Positions 1 through 6,828 of a stretch of DNA of 37,781 bases are shown piece after piece (position 1 is the stretch's first letter; each line of letters begins with the position of its first letter). A model generated the notes under the pieces. The model had not been told where the DNA came from. It searched no databases and saw only the letters and a program-made list of their open reading frames with translations. The stretch comes from Aquiflexum sp. TKW24L. Its GTDB lineage: Bacteria; Bacteroidota; Bacteroidia; Cytophagales; Cyclobacteriaceae. Made by a program: the position numbers and the translations under genes. Where the stretch lies: positions 1 to 37,781 of the forward strand of contig NZ_JAMFLG010000043.1 of assembly GCF_023502205.1 (NCBI RefSeq), in the 5' to 3' direction.

Positions 1-11
1 GGCACAGAGTT

Positions 12-107
12 TGGAGACACCGACTTGGGCAGCGAAGAATTATAAGAAAAACTCTCTGCGATCGAAATCCAGGATTTGATTTTGAAATCGGTTTTTGGTA
101 ATTGAGA
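12..107 (+). repeat. Left copy of repeat flanking hicAB
   Basis: This stretch begins with TGGAGACACcgaCTTGGGCAG and later holds GAAATCGGTTTTT and AATTGAG. The same three blocks recur in the same order at 851-930, on the other side of the hicAB pair, with different spacing between the blocks. A shorter third copy (CTTGGGCAGAGG) lies at 3290-3302. The blocks are seen directly. That they mark insertion of the toxin-antitoxin cassette is an inference. Confidence 0.6.
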
Positions 108-123
108 TTTCGCTTTTATTGCC

Positions 124-147
124 GTTGTCAGTGTCTCCACTGACAAC
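124..147. repeat. Perfect 10-bp-arm hairpin upstream of hicA
   Basis: Arms GTTGTCAGTG and CACTGACAAC enclose the loop TCTC. The core recurs in opposite orientation at 846-861 (CAGTG, GAGA, CACTG). It resembles a REP-type palindrome or a terminator stem, but no T tract follows. It lies about 50 bases before hicA, so a regulatory role for the toxin-antitoxin promoter is also possible. Confidence 0.65.
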
Positions 148-185
148 TCTCAAATTAAATCCTCATTATGAAGTAATATTTTTAT

Positions 186-193
186 TACTTTTG
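186..193 (+). promoter_or_regulatory. Candidate Bacteroidota -7 element for hicA
   Basis: TACTTTTG matches the Bacteroidota -7 consensus TAnnTTTG. It ends five bases before the hicA ATG, so transcription would start at or next to the start codon and the mRNA would be nearly leaderless. No clear -33 TTG is visible at the usual distance, so this rests on the -7 match alone. Confidence 0.4.
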
Positions 194-198
194 CAGAG

Positions 199-396
199 AT
201 GAAAAGTAGTGAGCTCATGAGACTTCTCAAAAAGGACGGGTGGTATGAAATCCGACAATCAGGCAGTCATGTGATAATGAAACATCCTTCCAAGGATGGG
301 ACTATTCCTGTTCCTTTTCATGCTTCCAAAGAAGTGAAGAAAGGATTGTTGAATGCAATTCTTAAGCAGGCCAAAATAGAAACAAAAAAGGGATGA
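199..396 (+). CDS. hicA: HicA-family mRNA interferase toxin
   Basis: A 65-residue protein of the HicA/YcfA family, small double-stranded-RNA-binding-fold toxins that cleave mRNA when freed from HicB. The family pattern is visible: an N-terminal helix with KSSELMRLLKKDGW, the G-S-H segment around residues 22-24 (QSGSHVIMKHP) carrying the catalytic histidine, and the later H(x)n K segment (PVPFHASKEVKKGLL). Length is normal for HicA. Its stop overlaps the start of the next gene by ATGA, so toxin and antitoxin are translationally coupled, with the toxin first as usual for hicAB. Family assignment is firm; activity in this host is not shown. Confidence 0.9.
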   Translation: MKSSELMRLLKKDGWYEIRQSGSHVIMKHPSKDGTIPVPFHASKEVKKGLLNAILKQAKIETKKG

Positions 397-788
397 AAAA
401 GCCAAAAATAAATATAAAAGTAATCAAAGAAGATTTGGGTTATAGCGCCTTTGCCCAAGTTGGAGAAAAATTAATTGCTACTCAAGGTGATACCTTTGAT
501 GAATTAAAGGAAATGGTATTGGATGTGGTCAACCTGTCATTTGAAGAGGAAGATTTTATTTATGAAATAGGAGATATAAAATTTGAATTCGATTTGGAGA
601 GTTTTTTTGATTTCTACAAGGTGATCAATGCCAAAGCTTTATCAGAAAGAATTGGAATGAACCAAAGTTTATTAGCCCAATACATCAAGGGAATCAAAAA
701 GCCATCAGCAAGCCAAACCAAAAGAATCCTTGAAGGTGTGCATCAGATTGGAAAGGAATTGAGTGAAGTGAGGTTTTTGATTTCTTGA
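393..788 (+). CDS. hicB: HicB-family antitoxin with C-terminal HTH
   Basis: A 131-residue partner of HicA. Residues 1-60 look like the degenerate RNase H-like HicB fold (INIKVIKEDLGYSAFAQVGEKLIATQGDTFDELKEMV), which binds and blocks the toxin. Residues about 80-120 form a helix-turn-helix (LSERIGMNQSLLAQYIKGIKKPS) of XRE type, expected to bind the operon promoter and repress it. The start overlaps the hicA stop (ATGA). The hairpin at 124-147 or the bases around the -7 element are plausible operator sites, but this is inferred. Confidence 0.88.
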   Translation: MKKPKINIKVIKEDLGYSAFAQVGEKLIATQGDTFDELKEMVLDVVNLSFEEEDFIYEIGDIKFEFDLESFFDFYKVINAKALSERIGMNQSLLAQYIKGIKKPSASQTKRILEGVHQIGKELSEVRFLIS

Positions 789-845
789 CAAATTAAACTC
801 TCCTGAAATTTACAATTTGACAACACTGTAATTGCTCATTGAAAA

Positions 846-930
846 GTCAGTGGAGACACTGCCTTGGGCAGAGGAAATCGGTTTTTAGAGAAAATCGGCA
901 ATGATTTCAAATCATTTTTATAAATTGAGT
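846..930 (+). repeat. Right copy of repeat flanking hicAB
   Basis: The segment holds the hairpin core GTCAGTGGAGACACTG (846-861), then CTTGGGCAGAGG, GAAATCGGTTTTT and AAATTGAG. From 851 on it parallels the blocks at 12-107. The hairpin core is the reverse complement of the core at 124-147. Nothing in 789-951 looks coding. Confidence 0.6.
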
Positions 931-951
931 TGATATCCAAAAATCAAACTC

Positions 952-1677
952 ATGGTAAATATTTATCTAGGAAAGGCCTTTCAAAGGAAAATCAATTTTC
1001 TGATGGTGCTTTCTTTTGTTTTTCTTTCCATACAGTCCTCATTTTCCCAATCTGGAACGGTCAAAGACATTGAGGGAAACACCTATCAAACCATCCAAAT
1101 TGGAACCCAAATCTGGATGGCAGAAAACCTCCGTACCACAAGATATCTGGATGGAACATTGATTCCCGAAATCCCAAATGCAGAAGAATGGCTCGCCACC
1201 AAGCAAGCTGCACTCAGCACCTATCCAAATACCGAATCTCCAAACAATAATGTGCTTTACAATTGGTATGCGGTCAATTCGGGTAAACTCTGCCCACAAG
1301 GTTGGCACGTTCCTTCTGACGCTGAATGGATGGAATTGGAAAAGGCTATCGGTTTAGACGAAAACCTGATTCAGACGATTGGCGCAAGGGGTTGGACCCT
1401 AAAAATAGATGGAAAATTAAAAACCACCGAAAAAGGAGTGTGGCAGGTAGACCGGGAATATTATTCGAATGAAACAGGATTTTCCGCATTTCCGACAGGG
1501 TACAGAACCAATTCAGGTACATTCCAATTTCAAAAGCAATTCTCTTATTGGTGGTCGTCAAGTTCAGAAAGCGAAGAATTTGCCTGGAAAAGACACCTCT
1601 CCTATTACCGGGACATTATCAATAGAAATGTCATGTTGAAAAACTCCGGATTGTGCGTGAGGTGCGTCACGGATTAA
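952..1677 (+). CDS. Secreted FISUMP-domain protein
   Basis: A 241-residue exported protein. The N-terminus has a basic segment (GKAFQRK), a hydrophobic stretch (FLMVLSFVFLSIQ) and a probable signal peptidase I site near SSFSQS. The rest matches the Fibrobacter succinogenes major paralogous domain (FISUMP, TIGR02145): GTVKDIEGNTYQTIQIGTQ, the WMAENLRTTRYLDG block, LYNWYAVNSGKLCPQGWHVPS, a WWSSS segment and the closing CVRCV. FISUMP proteins are common in Bacteroidota exports and their molecular function is unknown. The upstream ATG at 952 is preferred because it supplies the basic n-region; an internal Met at residue 18 would give a poorer signal peptide. Confidence 0.85.
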   Translation: MVNIYLGKAFQRKINFLMVLSFVFLSIQSSFSQSGTVKDIEGNTYQTIQIGTQIWMAENLRTTRYLDGTLIPEIPNAEEWLATKQAALSTYPNTESPNNNVLYNWYAVNSGKLCPQGWHVPSDAEWMELEKAIGLDENLIQTIGARGWTLKIDGKLKTTEKGVWQVDREYYSNETGFSAFPTGYRTNSGTFQFQKQFSYWWSSSSESEEFAWKRHLSYYRDIINRNVMLKNSGLCVRCVTD

Positions 1678-1734
1678 TCTCTAGTAATAACCGCTTTTTC
1701 AACAAACATCAGCTCAATTCTAACCCTCAAAATC

Positions 1735-3126
1735 ATGAAACCCATCAAACCTATCCTCTTTTTATTTGGCTTACTTTTAATCGGTTGTAATTCTTCTGAG
1801 GAAAAACGGGAAAAATACAGGGTCGTGATCATGACAGACATGACCCATGATGATGGGAATTCTTTGATCCGGATGCTGTATTACCCTGAGGTTTTCGATA
1901 TCGATGGCATGGTCATCACCCAGCAATTGCCGGATTATGATTTTGATGCTCCAGAACCTTGGGAGAAAGGCATGAACATCCTCGCTGCGTACCGGGATGA
2001 ATTGCCGCAATTGAAAAAACATGCTCTTGATTTCCCTTCCTATGAAGAACTGCTTTCCAAAACCAAAAAAGGACGTGGCGCTTTGGTCATCAATTTCCTT
2101 CAGGAAGGACAGAGATTTCACGATTACATAGGCGAGGGCATCAATCCCAATGGCGAATCCAAGGACTCCGAAGGCAGTGAATACCTCATGGAAGTATTCG
2201 AAAAAGAAGACGACCGGCCTATTTATGTCCAACTTTGGGGAGGCCCAATCACCTTGGTTCAGGCGCTTTACAGGTACAATCAGAAATTTGGAGAGGAAAA
2301 ATTCGAGAAATTATTGGGCAAAATCTTCATTTATGGAATCCTGCTTCAAGACATCACATCGGATTATTTTGTGGACCTAGCAAAACTTCAGGAGCAAAAT
2401 TGCATTGACCTCAACACCTACCAAAAAGAGGAAGGGTATCAAGGTAAGCGGGCGCAAGTGGGTACATTCATTTATGACGATGGCCATTTTTGGGATTACC
2501 TCAAGGCGGTCAACTACAAAGAAGTCAATGGCCATGGAAAGATGTCAAATATTTATGACGGTGGCGGCGAGGGCGATACCCCTTCATTTCTATATTTGAT
2601 TTCCGCTTATTTGGGATTGAATGACCCGTTGGACCCGACGATGGGTTCTTGGGGAGGAAAATTCATTCCCATGGATGAGAGTTATGGCAAAAACTATTTC
2701 TACACCTGCGGATTGGGAAAAGAAGGACTTACCAGATGGATTGAACCTGCTACCAACAGCTTTTTTGCAAGATTAGATTGGTCAGTGAAAGAACCCAATG
2801 AGATTAACCACGAGCCAATTGCCTGCTTGGATGGGGATTCTGGAAATTCCATTGTCTACAAAAAAGTCAAAGCCGGAGAAAAAATCCAACTCGATGCCTC
2901 TTGTTCATCCGATCCAGATGAAGATCCCATTTCATTCAAATGGGATGTGTACCCCGAAGCAGGAACCTATCCGGGTGATTTGCAAATCGGGGATTCCGGC
3001 GCAGCAAAAATTGAATTTACTATTCCTGAGGATTTCCCGGGCAAAGAACTCAATCTGATTTTGGAGGTCAAAGATTCCGGATATATTCCCCTGACGAGTT
3101 ATAGAAGGATTGTATTTTCAAGTTGA
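1735..3126 (+). CDS. DUF1593 nucleoside-hydrolase-like lipoprotein
   Basis: A 463-residue lipoprotein: MKPIKPILFLFGLLLIGC gives a lipobox with Cys18. The mature N-terminal domain has RVVIMTDMTHDDGNSL, the aspartate-rich opening loop of the nucleoside-hydrolase-like DUF1593 family, where inosine-uridine hydrolases bind calcium. Around residues 370-463 there is an all-beta C-terminal domain (LDASCSSDPDEDPISFKWDVYPEAG) of the Ig-like type that follows DUF1593. Such proteins are annotated as cellulose-binding or nucleoside-hydrolase-like, and the true substrate is unknown. It lies 57 bases after the FISUMP gene and may share its transcript. Membrane-anchored, likely outer-membrane or periplasm facing. 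Confidence 0.85.
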   Translation: MKPIKPILFLFGLLLIGCNSSEEKREKYRVVIMTDMTHDDGNSLIRMLYYPEVFDIDGMVITQQLPDYDFDAPEPWEKGMNILAAYRDELPQLKKHALDFPSYEELLSKTKKGRGALVINFLQEGQRFHDYIGEGINPNGESKDSEGSEYLMEVFEKEDDRPIYVQLWGGPITLVQALYRYNQKFGEEKFEKLLGKIFIYGILLQDITSDYFVDLAKLQEQNCIDLNTYQKEEGYQGKRAQVGTFIYDDGHFWDYLKAVNYKEVNGHGKMSNIYDGGGEGDTPSFLYLISAYLGLNDPLDPTMGSWGGKFIPMDESYGKNYFYTCGLGKEGLTRWIEPATNSFFARLDWSVKEPNEINHEPIACLDGDSGNSIVYKKVKAGEKIQLDASCSSDPDEDPISFKWDVYPEAGTYPGDLQIGDSGAAKIEFTIPEDFPGKELNLILEVKDSGYIPLTSYRRIVFSS

Positions 3127-3191
3127 AGATTTGAAAAACAAGGTGGTGGGTAAAGCTGACGGAAAAAAAGAACTCAGCAAAATTTTCGGGT

Positions 3192-3264
3192 AATTGGTTC
3201 GGCAGTGCCGAACTGAATTCAGAAGTATTATTTAGCAATTGGTTCGGCAATGCCGAACCAAATT
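3192..3264. repeat. Two REP-like palindromes in tandem
   Basis: Two near-identical inverted repeats lie 45 bases apart: GTTCGGCAgTGCCGAAC at 3197-3213 and GGTTCGGCAaTGCCGAACC at 3241-3259. Both are embedded in AATT-containing flanks. The region 3127-3305 has no credible ORF. The pair could be an intergenic repetitive palindrome or a tandem transcription stop for the DUF1593 gene; neither copy has a downstream T tract. Confidence 0.65.
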
Positions 3265-3305
3265 TTAAATGAATCAGTGAAAATTCTGACTTGGGCAGAG
3301 GGAAA

Positions 3306-3363
3306 AATTATCAACCGATTATTCGACCAACTCAATTATCTACACACTGTGTAGACAATTTCT
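3306..3363 (-). pseudogene. Second, shorter DUF1016 fragment
   Basis: Read leftward, this stretch aligns without gaps to the segment around 3481-3540 of the neighbouring remnant, with roughly 44 of 60 bases identical. It encodes EIVYTVCR, a stop, then LSWSNNRLII, against EICYALCSKLTWTHNRLII in the longer fragment. It starts where the longer fragment stops, so it looks like a tandem partial copy that has diverged and carries an in-frame stop. Confidence 0.55.
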
Positions 3364-3612
3364 CTAAGAAAGCAATCGTTTATAGTACGAAGAATTGATA
3401 TTGCGCTCTAAAACCCAAACACTCCAATTTTGCTCTGCCGCTTCTTTCAAATAATAATTTCTTGCATATTCGTTTTCAACTCTAATTATCAATCGGTTAT
3501 GTGTCCAAGTCAATTTGCTACACAGTGCGTAGCAAATCTCCTTATCGGGATAAGTGAGGTAAAACTGTCTGAAATTGTGAAGATTGGAATAAGAAAACCC
3601 TTTCCCAAATTC
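3364..3612 (-). pseudogene. DUF1016 (YhcG N-terminal domain) remnant
   Basis: Reading leftward from 3612 gives 82 open codons ending in TAG at 3364-3366, with no start codon at the upstream end. The translation contains EFGKGFSYSNLHNFRQFYLT, SKLTWTHNRLIIRVENEYAR, NYYLKEAAEQNWSVWVLERN and INSSYYKRLLS. This is the hallmark block of the DUF1016/YhcG N-terminal domain (GKGFS..NL.NMR.FY, LSWTHYR..., EAAEQNWS...LERQIN..YYERLL). Those nucleases are usually over 300 residues and carry a C-terminal PD-(D/E)XK domain, absent here. The fragment starts six bases past the isomerase stop codon. It is a truncated gene fossil. The call rests on recognised motifs. Confidence 0.75.
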
Positions 3613-3617
3613 AGATT

Positions 3618-4898
3618 TTACAACCCCGTCGCCCTCGTATTCTCTCCCCTTTTTTGGATCAGCTGCTTTCGAATTTCATATTGTCTGTAAATGGAAATGG
3701 GTTCCAAAGCCCCGCCTGACTGCATCCGGGCTTCTTTCAATAATGGCCTCACATCTGTCAAGAAGGCTTTTTGCAGGATTTCCTGTGCCATCACCAAATC
3801 GCCATTGAGTTGATGTTCGGTCAGTTTCGCCCGATCCACCAATAAGGATTTGGCATAGGCAATCTTGATCGCTTCCAAAGCCTGCATCAGGTCCTCCAAG
3901 GGATCTTTGGTATTGTGGCTCGCATCGATCATCCAAGAGATACTTTCCCAAGTCTGACAACCGTCTTCTGCGCCTGACACAAGTTCAAGGAAAATCAAAA
4001 ACAACTGATAAGGTTTGATACTGCCCGTGGTCAGGTCATCGTCCCCAAACTTCGAATCGTTGAAATGAAATCCTGCCAACTGATTTTGCCCCAATAAAAT
4101 CCCCACAATCTGCTCGATATTGGTATTGGGAAGGTGGTGTCCAAGATCCACAAGGACTTTGGCGCGGTCTCCCAATTGCCTACACAGCAAATGCGAGGTA
4201 CCCCAATCAGGAATCACAGTGCTATAAAAATTCGGTTCGTAAGGCTTGTACTCCAACAGCAGTTTCCAGTCTTCGGGCATCGCCGCATATATTTTTTGCA
4301 GGGAATCAAAGGTATTGTCCAAAGCCCTGCGGAAACTTTGCTGACCGGGAAAATTACTTCCATCCGCCAGCCAAACAGTCAATCCTTTGCTTCCCAATTT
4401 TTCCCCAACTTCTATCACTTGCCTGTTGTGGGCAATAGCTTGTTCTCTGATTTTTGAATCATTATGACTCAGAGAACCGAATTTGTAGCTTTTCTCCTGA
4501 CCGTAATCCTGAAAGGTGTTGGAGTTGACCGCATCAAAACCGATGTTGTGGCTTTTGCCAAGCTGTATGATTGCTGCATAATCCGATGGAATGTCCCATG
4601 GAATATGCAGAGAAACAGCATCTGTACTTTTGGTGAGTTTGGCCAAAAGGCCGATATCTTCGATTTTCTCTTCCAAAGACCTCGGCTCTCCCCCGATTCC
4701 AAATCTCCCGAATCTTGTTCCTCCTGCACCCAAGGCCCAACTAGGGACAGCGATCTGAAAACTGCGGATTTTAAAAAGTATTTTCTCTACCGAGAACCCT
4801 CCATCCTCCAATTGCGAAGACAAAGCAGCAAAGGACTTCTGATGAAGGGCTACATATTTGGAATTCGATTCCTGTATATTTTCAGTTGTCAGATGCAT
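3618..4898 (-). CDS. rhaI: L-rhamnose isomerase, RhaI type
   Basis: A TIM-barrel sugar isomerase of about 426 residues of the RhaI (rhizobial/Pseudomonas stutzeri-like) L-rhamnose isomerase family, converting L-rhamnose to L-rhamnulose in the cytoplasm. Visible motifs: VPSWALGAGGTRFGRFG, SLHIPWD, LADGSNFPGQQSFRRALD, LLEYKPYEP with a metal-ligand Glu, VDLGHH and GFHFNDSKFGDDD with metal-binding His/Asp. The start at 4898 (MHLTTENIQ) is preferred over an upstream in-frame ATG at 4943, because it leaves a short overlap with the preceding membrane-protein gene, which ends at 4882. Third gene of a leftward operon with that gene and a permease. Broad-specificity relatives also act on other aldoses, so the substrate call leans on the neighbouring rhamnose genes. 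Confidence 0.88.
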   Translation of the reverse strand: MHLTTENIQESNSKYVALHQKSFAALSSQLEDGGFSVEKILFKIRSFQIAVPSWALGAGGTRFGRFGIGGEPRSLEEKIEDIGLLAKLTKSTDAVSLHIPWDIPSDYAAIIQLGKSHNIGFDAVNSNTFQDYGQEKSYKFGSLSHNDSKIREQAIAHNRQVIEVGEKLGSKGLTVWLADGSNFPGQQSFRRALDNTFDSLQKIYAAMPEDWKLLLEYKPYEPNFYSTVIPDWGTSHLLCRQLGDRAKVLVDLGHHLPNTNIEQIVGILLGQNQLAGFHFNDSKFGDDDLTTGSIKPYQLFLIFLELVSGAEDGCQTWESISWMIDASHNTKDPLEDLMQALEAIKIAYAKSLLVDRAKLTEHQLNGDLVMAQEILQKAFLTDVRPLLKEARMQSGGALEPISIYRQYEIRKQLIQKRGENTRATGL

Positions 4899-5076
4899 TG
4901 TCTTTGTCCGTTTTACTGTTGATCCAAAAAGGCGCAGTGCCAAACCACAACACCATCCCGACCGCCATCAGGGTCGTATTGGTCGGCATGTCAATTTTAC
5001 CCAAAAATACCAAAACCGATGGTATGATAGACAAGGCCAAACCGATGTAAGAAATGATGATCAATAGGATTTTCAT
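4882..5076 (-). CDS. Small two-helix membrane protein
   Basis: A 64-residue protein with two hydrophobic segments: MKILLIIISYIGLALSIIPS and, after a short polar turn with KIDMPTN, TLMAVGMVLWFGTAPFW. It ends in a charged tail (NSKTDKDNASDN). The start overlaps the permease stop by ATGA and its end overlaps the isomerase start by 17 bases, so all three genes are tightly coupled. No known family is recognised. By position it could be a small subunit or chaperone of the permease, as small accessory proteins are for some symporters; this is inference. Longer in-frame starts upstream lie within the permease and are unlikely. Confidence 0.8.
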   Translation of the reverse strand: MKILLIIISYIGLALSIIPSVLVFLGKIDMPTNTTLMAVGMVLWFGTAPFWINSKTDKDNASDN

Positions 5077-6473
5077 ACGAACGCCTCCTTTCCTTTTGGA
5101 TATAATGTTTTGGATAAAATCAAAAATGTGAAGACGGCGATAAACCATCCCGGTAATCCCAAGAAGAAAATGTCGATTCCGAAACCCAAATTCAAACCCA
5201 GACAGATTCCCAAAGTAATCAGCCAGGTAAAAAAAGTGGCATTGGAAAAAGAGATGCTCCGATGATAAGCCATTTCCTGCGTAACCCCAAACCTCGGAGA
5301 AAGGTAAAAATCCGCAAATATCACCGCTCCCATCGGCATCAATACCAAGCCATACAAGGCTACAAAGTCCAAGAGCTTCATCACCAAAGCCGGAAAGCAT
5401 GCCGCGATACTTGTCACTGCACCGACCCAAGCGGTCACTTTCCAGGTTTTCATTTTTGGAAAAACACCCTGCAAGGCCAGTCCTGCACGATAAATCGTAG
5501 GATTGGCTGTCGACCAACCAGCGACTACCACGCACACAGCACCCGCCACTCCTGCAGCACCATAAGCTATCGGTCCGGGTGCAAATTCAGTGGAAAAATT
5601 GCTGCTTTGAAGAAATGCTGCATATAGAATTCCAGAAGAAATCCATGCAATGAAATGCCCGATAAACATCCCTGAAAATGAAAGAAATCCATATTTCCAG
5701 GATTTTGCATAGCGGAGAATCGTCAGGTCAGACATTCCGATGTGCATCGCCATATTGCAAAACCAGGCGAAGAACAGCACATGCCAAAAGGAAAACTTGC
5801 TCACGCCTTCTAAAGGAATTCCTGTCCAGATCACTTTATTGGCGACTGCCCAAAACTCTGAAAAACGGGTAACTCCAAGCTCCGGCAAAATCGCCAAAGC
5901 CGCTGCAATAAATATCAAAATCATCCAAGGTGCCGCCACATTCGCAAATCTTGCCACCTGATTATATCCTTTGATTGCCACCAAAGTGGTCACGAATCCG
6001 ATCACCAACACTGCCAGTACCCATCCCACTGAAGTCGGGAGCCATGAAGTCAGCGTTGGCATGGTCAGGTTAAAAGGAATGCCGACGGCTGTCGCTGACA
6101 CTGCAATCATCGATCCTGCCAAGAAGCAAAACATCAGCGCATTCACCACATTGTAGATCGATACCATCTTGTACCCACAGATCCGCTCCAATTGGTAATA
6201 CAGCGTCATCCTTTTGGAAGTGGCTATCGGCGCAGTCATCAGTCCCCAACTCAATACTGCCAGAATATTTCCCAAAATCAATCCTGCAAAAAAATCAAAG
6301 GCACCGACCCCGTGAGCGACAAAGAGCGGCCCAATGACAAATTCCGTTCCTGCGGTATGTTCTCCGGCATACATTCCAAGGAAACTCCGCCAACCTTTCT
6401 GCGCGGAAGCGGGAACAGGTTCGCGCTCGTATTCATTGACTACCGGGCCAGTATTTTGGGTTGGTGGGCTCAT
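5073..6473 (-). CDS. NCS1-type (purine-cytosine permease-like) transporter
   Basis: A 466-residue inner-membrane protein with about 12 hydrophobic segments. It resembles the NCS1/CodB purine-cytosine permease family: the N-terminal WRSFLGMYAGEHTAGTEFVIGP segment, a repeated GLILGNILAVLSWG helix with the helix-breaking glycines of a LeuT fold, and the typical NPTIYRAGLALQG region. NCS1 proteins carry nucleobases, hydantoins or vitamins by cation symport. Here the gene heads an operon with an L-rhamnose isomerase and faces the rhamnulose kinase/aldolase genes, so a sugar substrate is the simplest reading. That would be atypical for NCS1 and is inferred only from context. It overlaps the next gene by ATGA. 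Confidence 0.85.
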   Translation of the reverse strand: MSPPTQNTGPVVNEYEREPVPASAQKGWRSFLGMYAGEHTAGTEFVIGPLFVAHGVGAFDFFAGLILGNILAVLSWGLMTAPIATSKRMTLYYQLERICGYKMVSIYNVVNALMFCFLAGSMIAVSATAVGIPFNLTMPTLTSWLPTSVGWVLAVLVIGFVTTLVAIKGYNQVARFANVAAPWMILIFIAAALAILPELGVTRFSEFWAVANKVIWTGIPLEGVSKFSFWHVLFFAWFCNMAMHIGMSDLTILRYAKSWKYGFLSFSGMFIGHFIAWISSGILYAAFLQSSNFSTEFAPGPIAYGAAGVAGAVCVVVAGWSTANPTIYRAGLALQGVFPKMKTWKVTAWVGAVTSIAACFPALVMKLLDFVALYGLVLMPMGAVIFADFYLSPRFGVTQEMAYHRSISFSNATFFTWLITLGICLGLNLGFGIDIFFLGLPGWFIAVFTFLILSKTLYPKGKEAFV

Positions 6474-6828
6474 AAGATCGGGTTAATCTAGTAAGTAAAA
6501 GAATTAAAATTCAGTCGCTATCCTGCACTGTCCCTACCAAACAAAAATGCAAAATTTTGAATAAATTGAATTTAAAAAACCTGCTTTTATTACCATCTTG
6601 GGGGAAATTAAATGGTTATCAACTTCTTTGCAAGTATGCCAAGATTCTAATTCAGACATGACGGAAGACAGAAGAACCGGACATTTCAGACTTCTGCCAA
6701 GAATTATAGATTTACCATTTCATTGGCATCATTGCGAAAATACATATTGATTTAATCAAAACCTCAAACTCAAAATAACCTGTTGGATCCGCTTTCCATG
6801 GGTTAGAATTATCCCTGACGGAAATATT
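6474..6828. promoter_or_regulatory. Divergent intergenic region of the rhamnose cluster
   Basis: This 355-base AT-rich gap separates the leftward permease operon from the rightward kinase gene, so it must hold both promoters. No convincing TAnnTTTG or clear operator was found on either strand. It contains one copy of a dispersed element (6647-6705). No ORF is credible here. Confidence 0.6.
6647..6705 (+). repeat. Dispersed element, copy 1
   Basis: The segment starts CTAATTCAGAC, continues GACGGAAGACAGAAG, then CCGG, and ends CTTCTGCCAAGAATT. The reverse complement of 10752-10824 shows the same blocks in the same order, with an expanded GGAAG-repeat centre. The two copies are therefore inverted relative to each other and bracket the kinase and aldolase genes. 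Confidence 0.7.

Noticed and set aside
1777-2232. Long antisense ORF inside the DUF1593 gene
   Set aside because: A shadow frame of a well-supported gene, with no recognisable domain.
3334-3537. CTACACACTGTGTAG (3340-3354) and GCTACACAGTGCGTAGC (3517-3533) as independent REP elements
   Set aside because: Both lie at the same place in the two DUF1016 fragments and are part of the coding sequence (around CYALCSK), so their shared symmetry follows from duplication.
3430-3690. Rightward ORF of 86 codons in the gap before rhaI
   Set aside because: It runs antisense to the DUF1016 remnant and the isomerase end, and its translation has no protein-like pattern.
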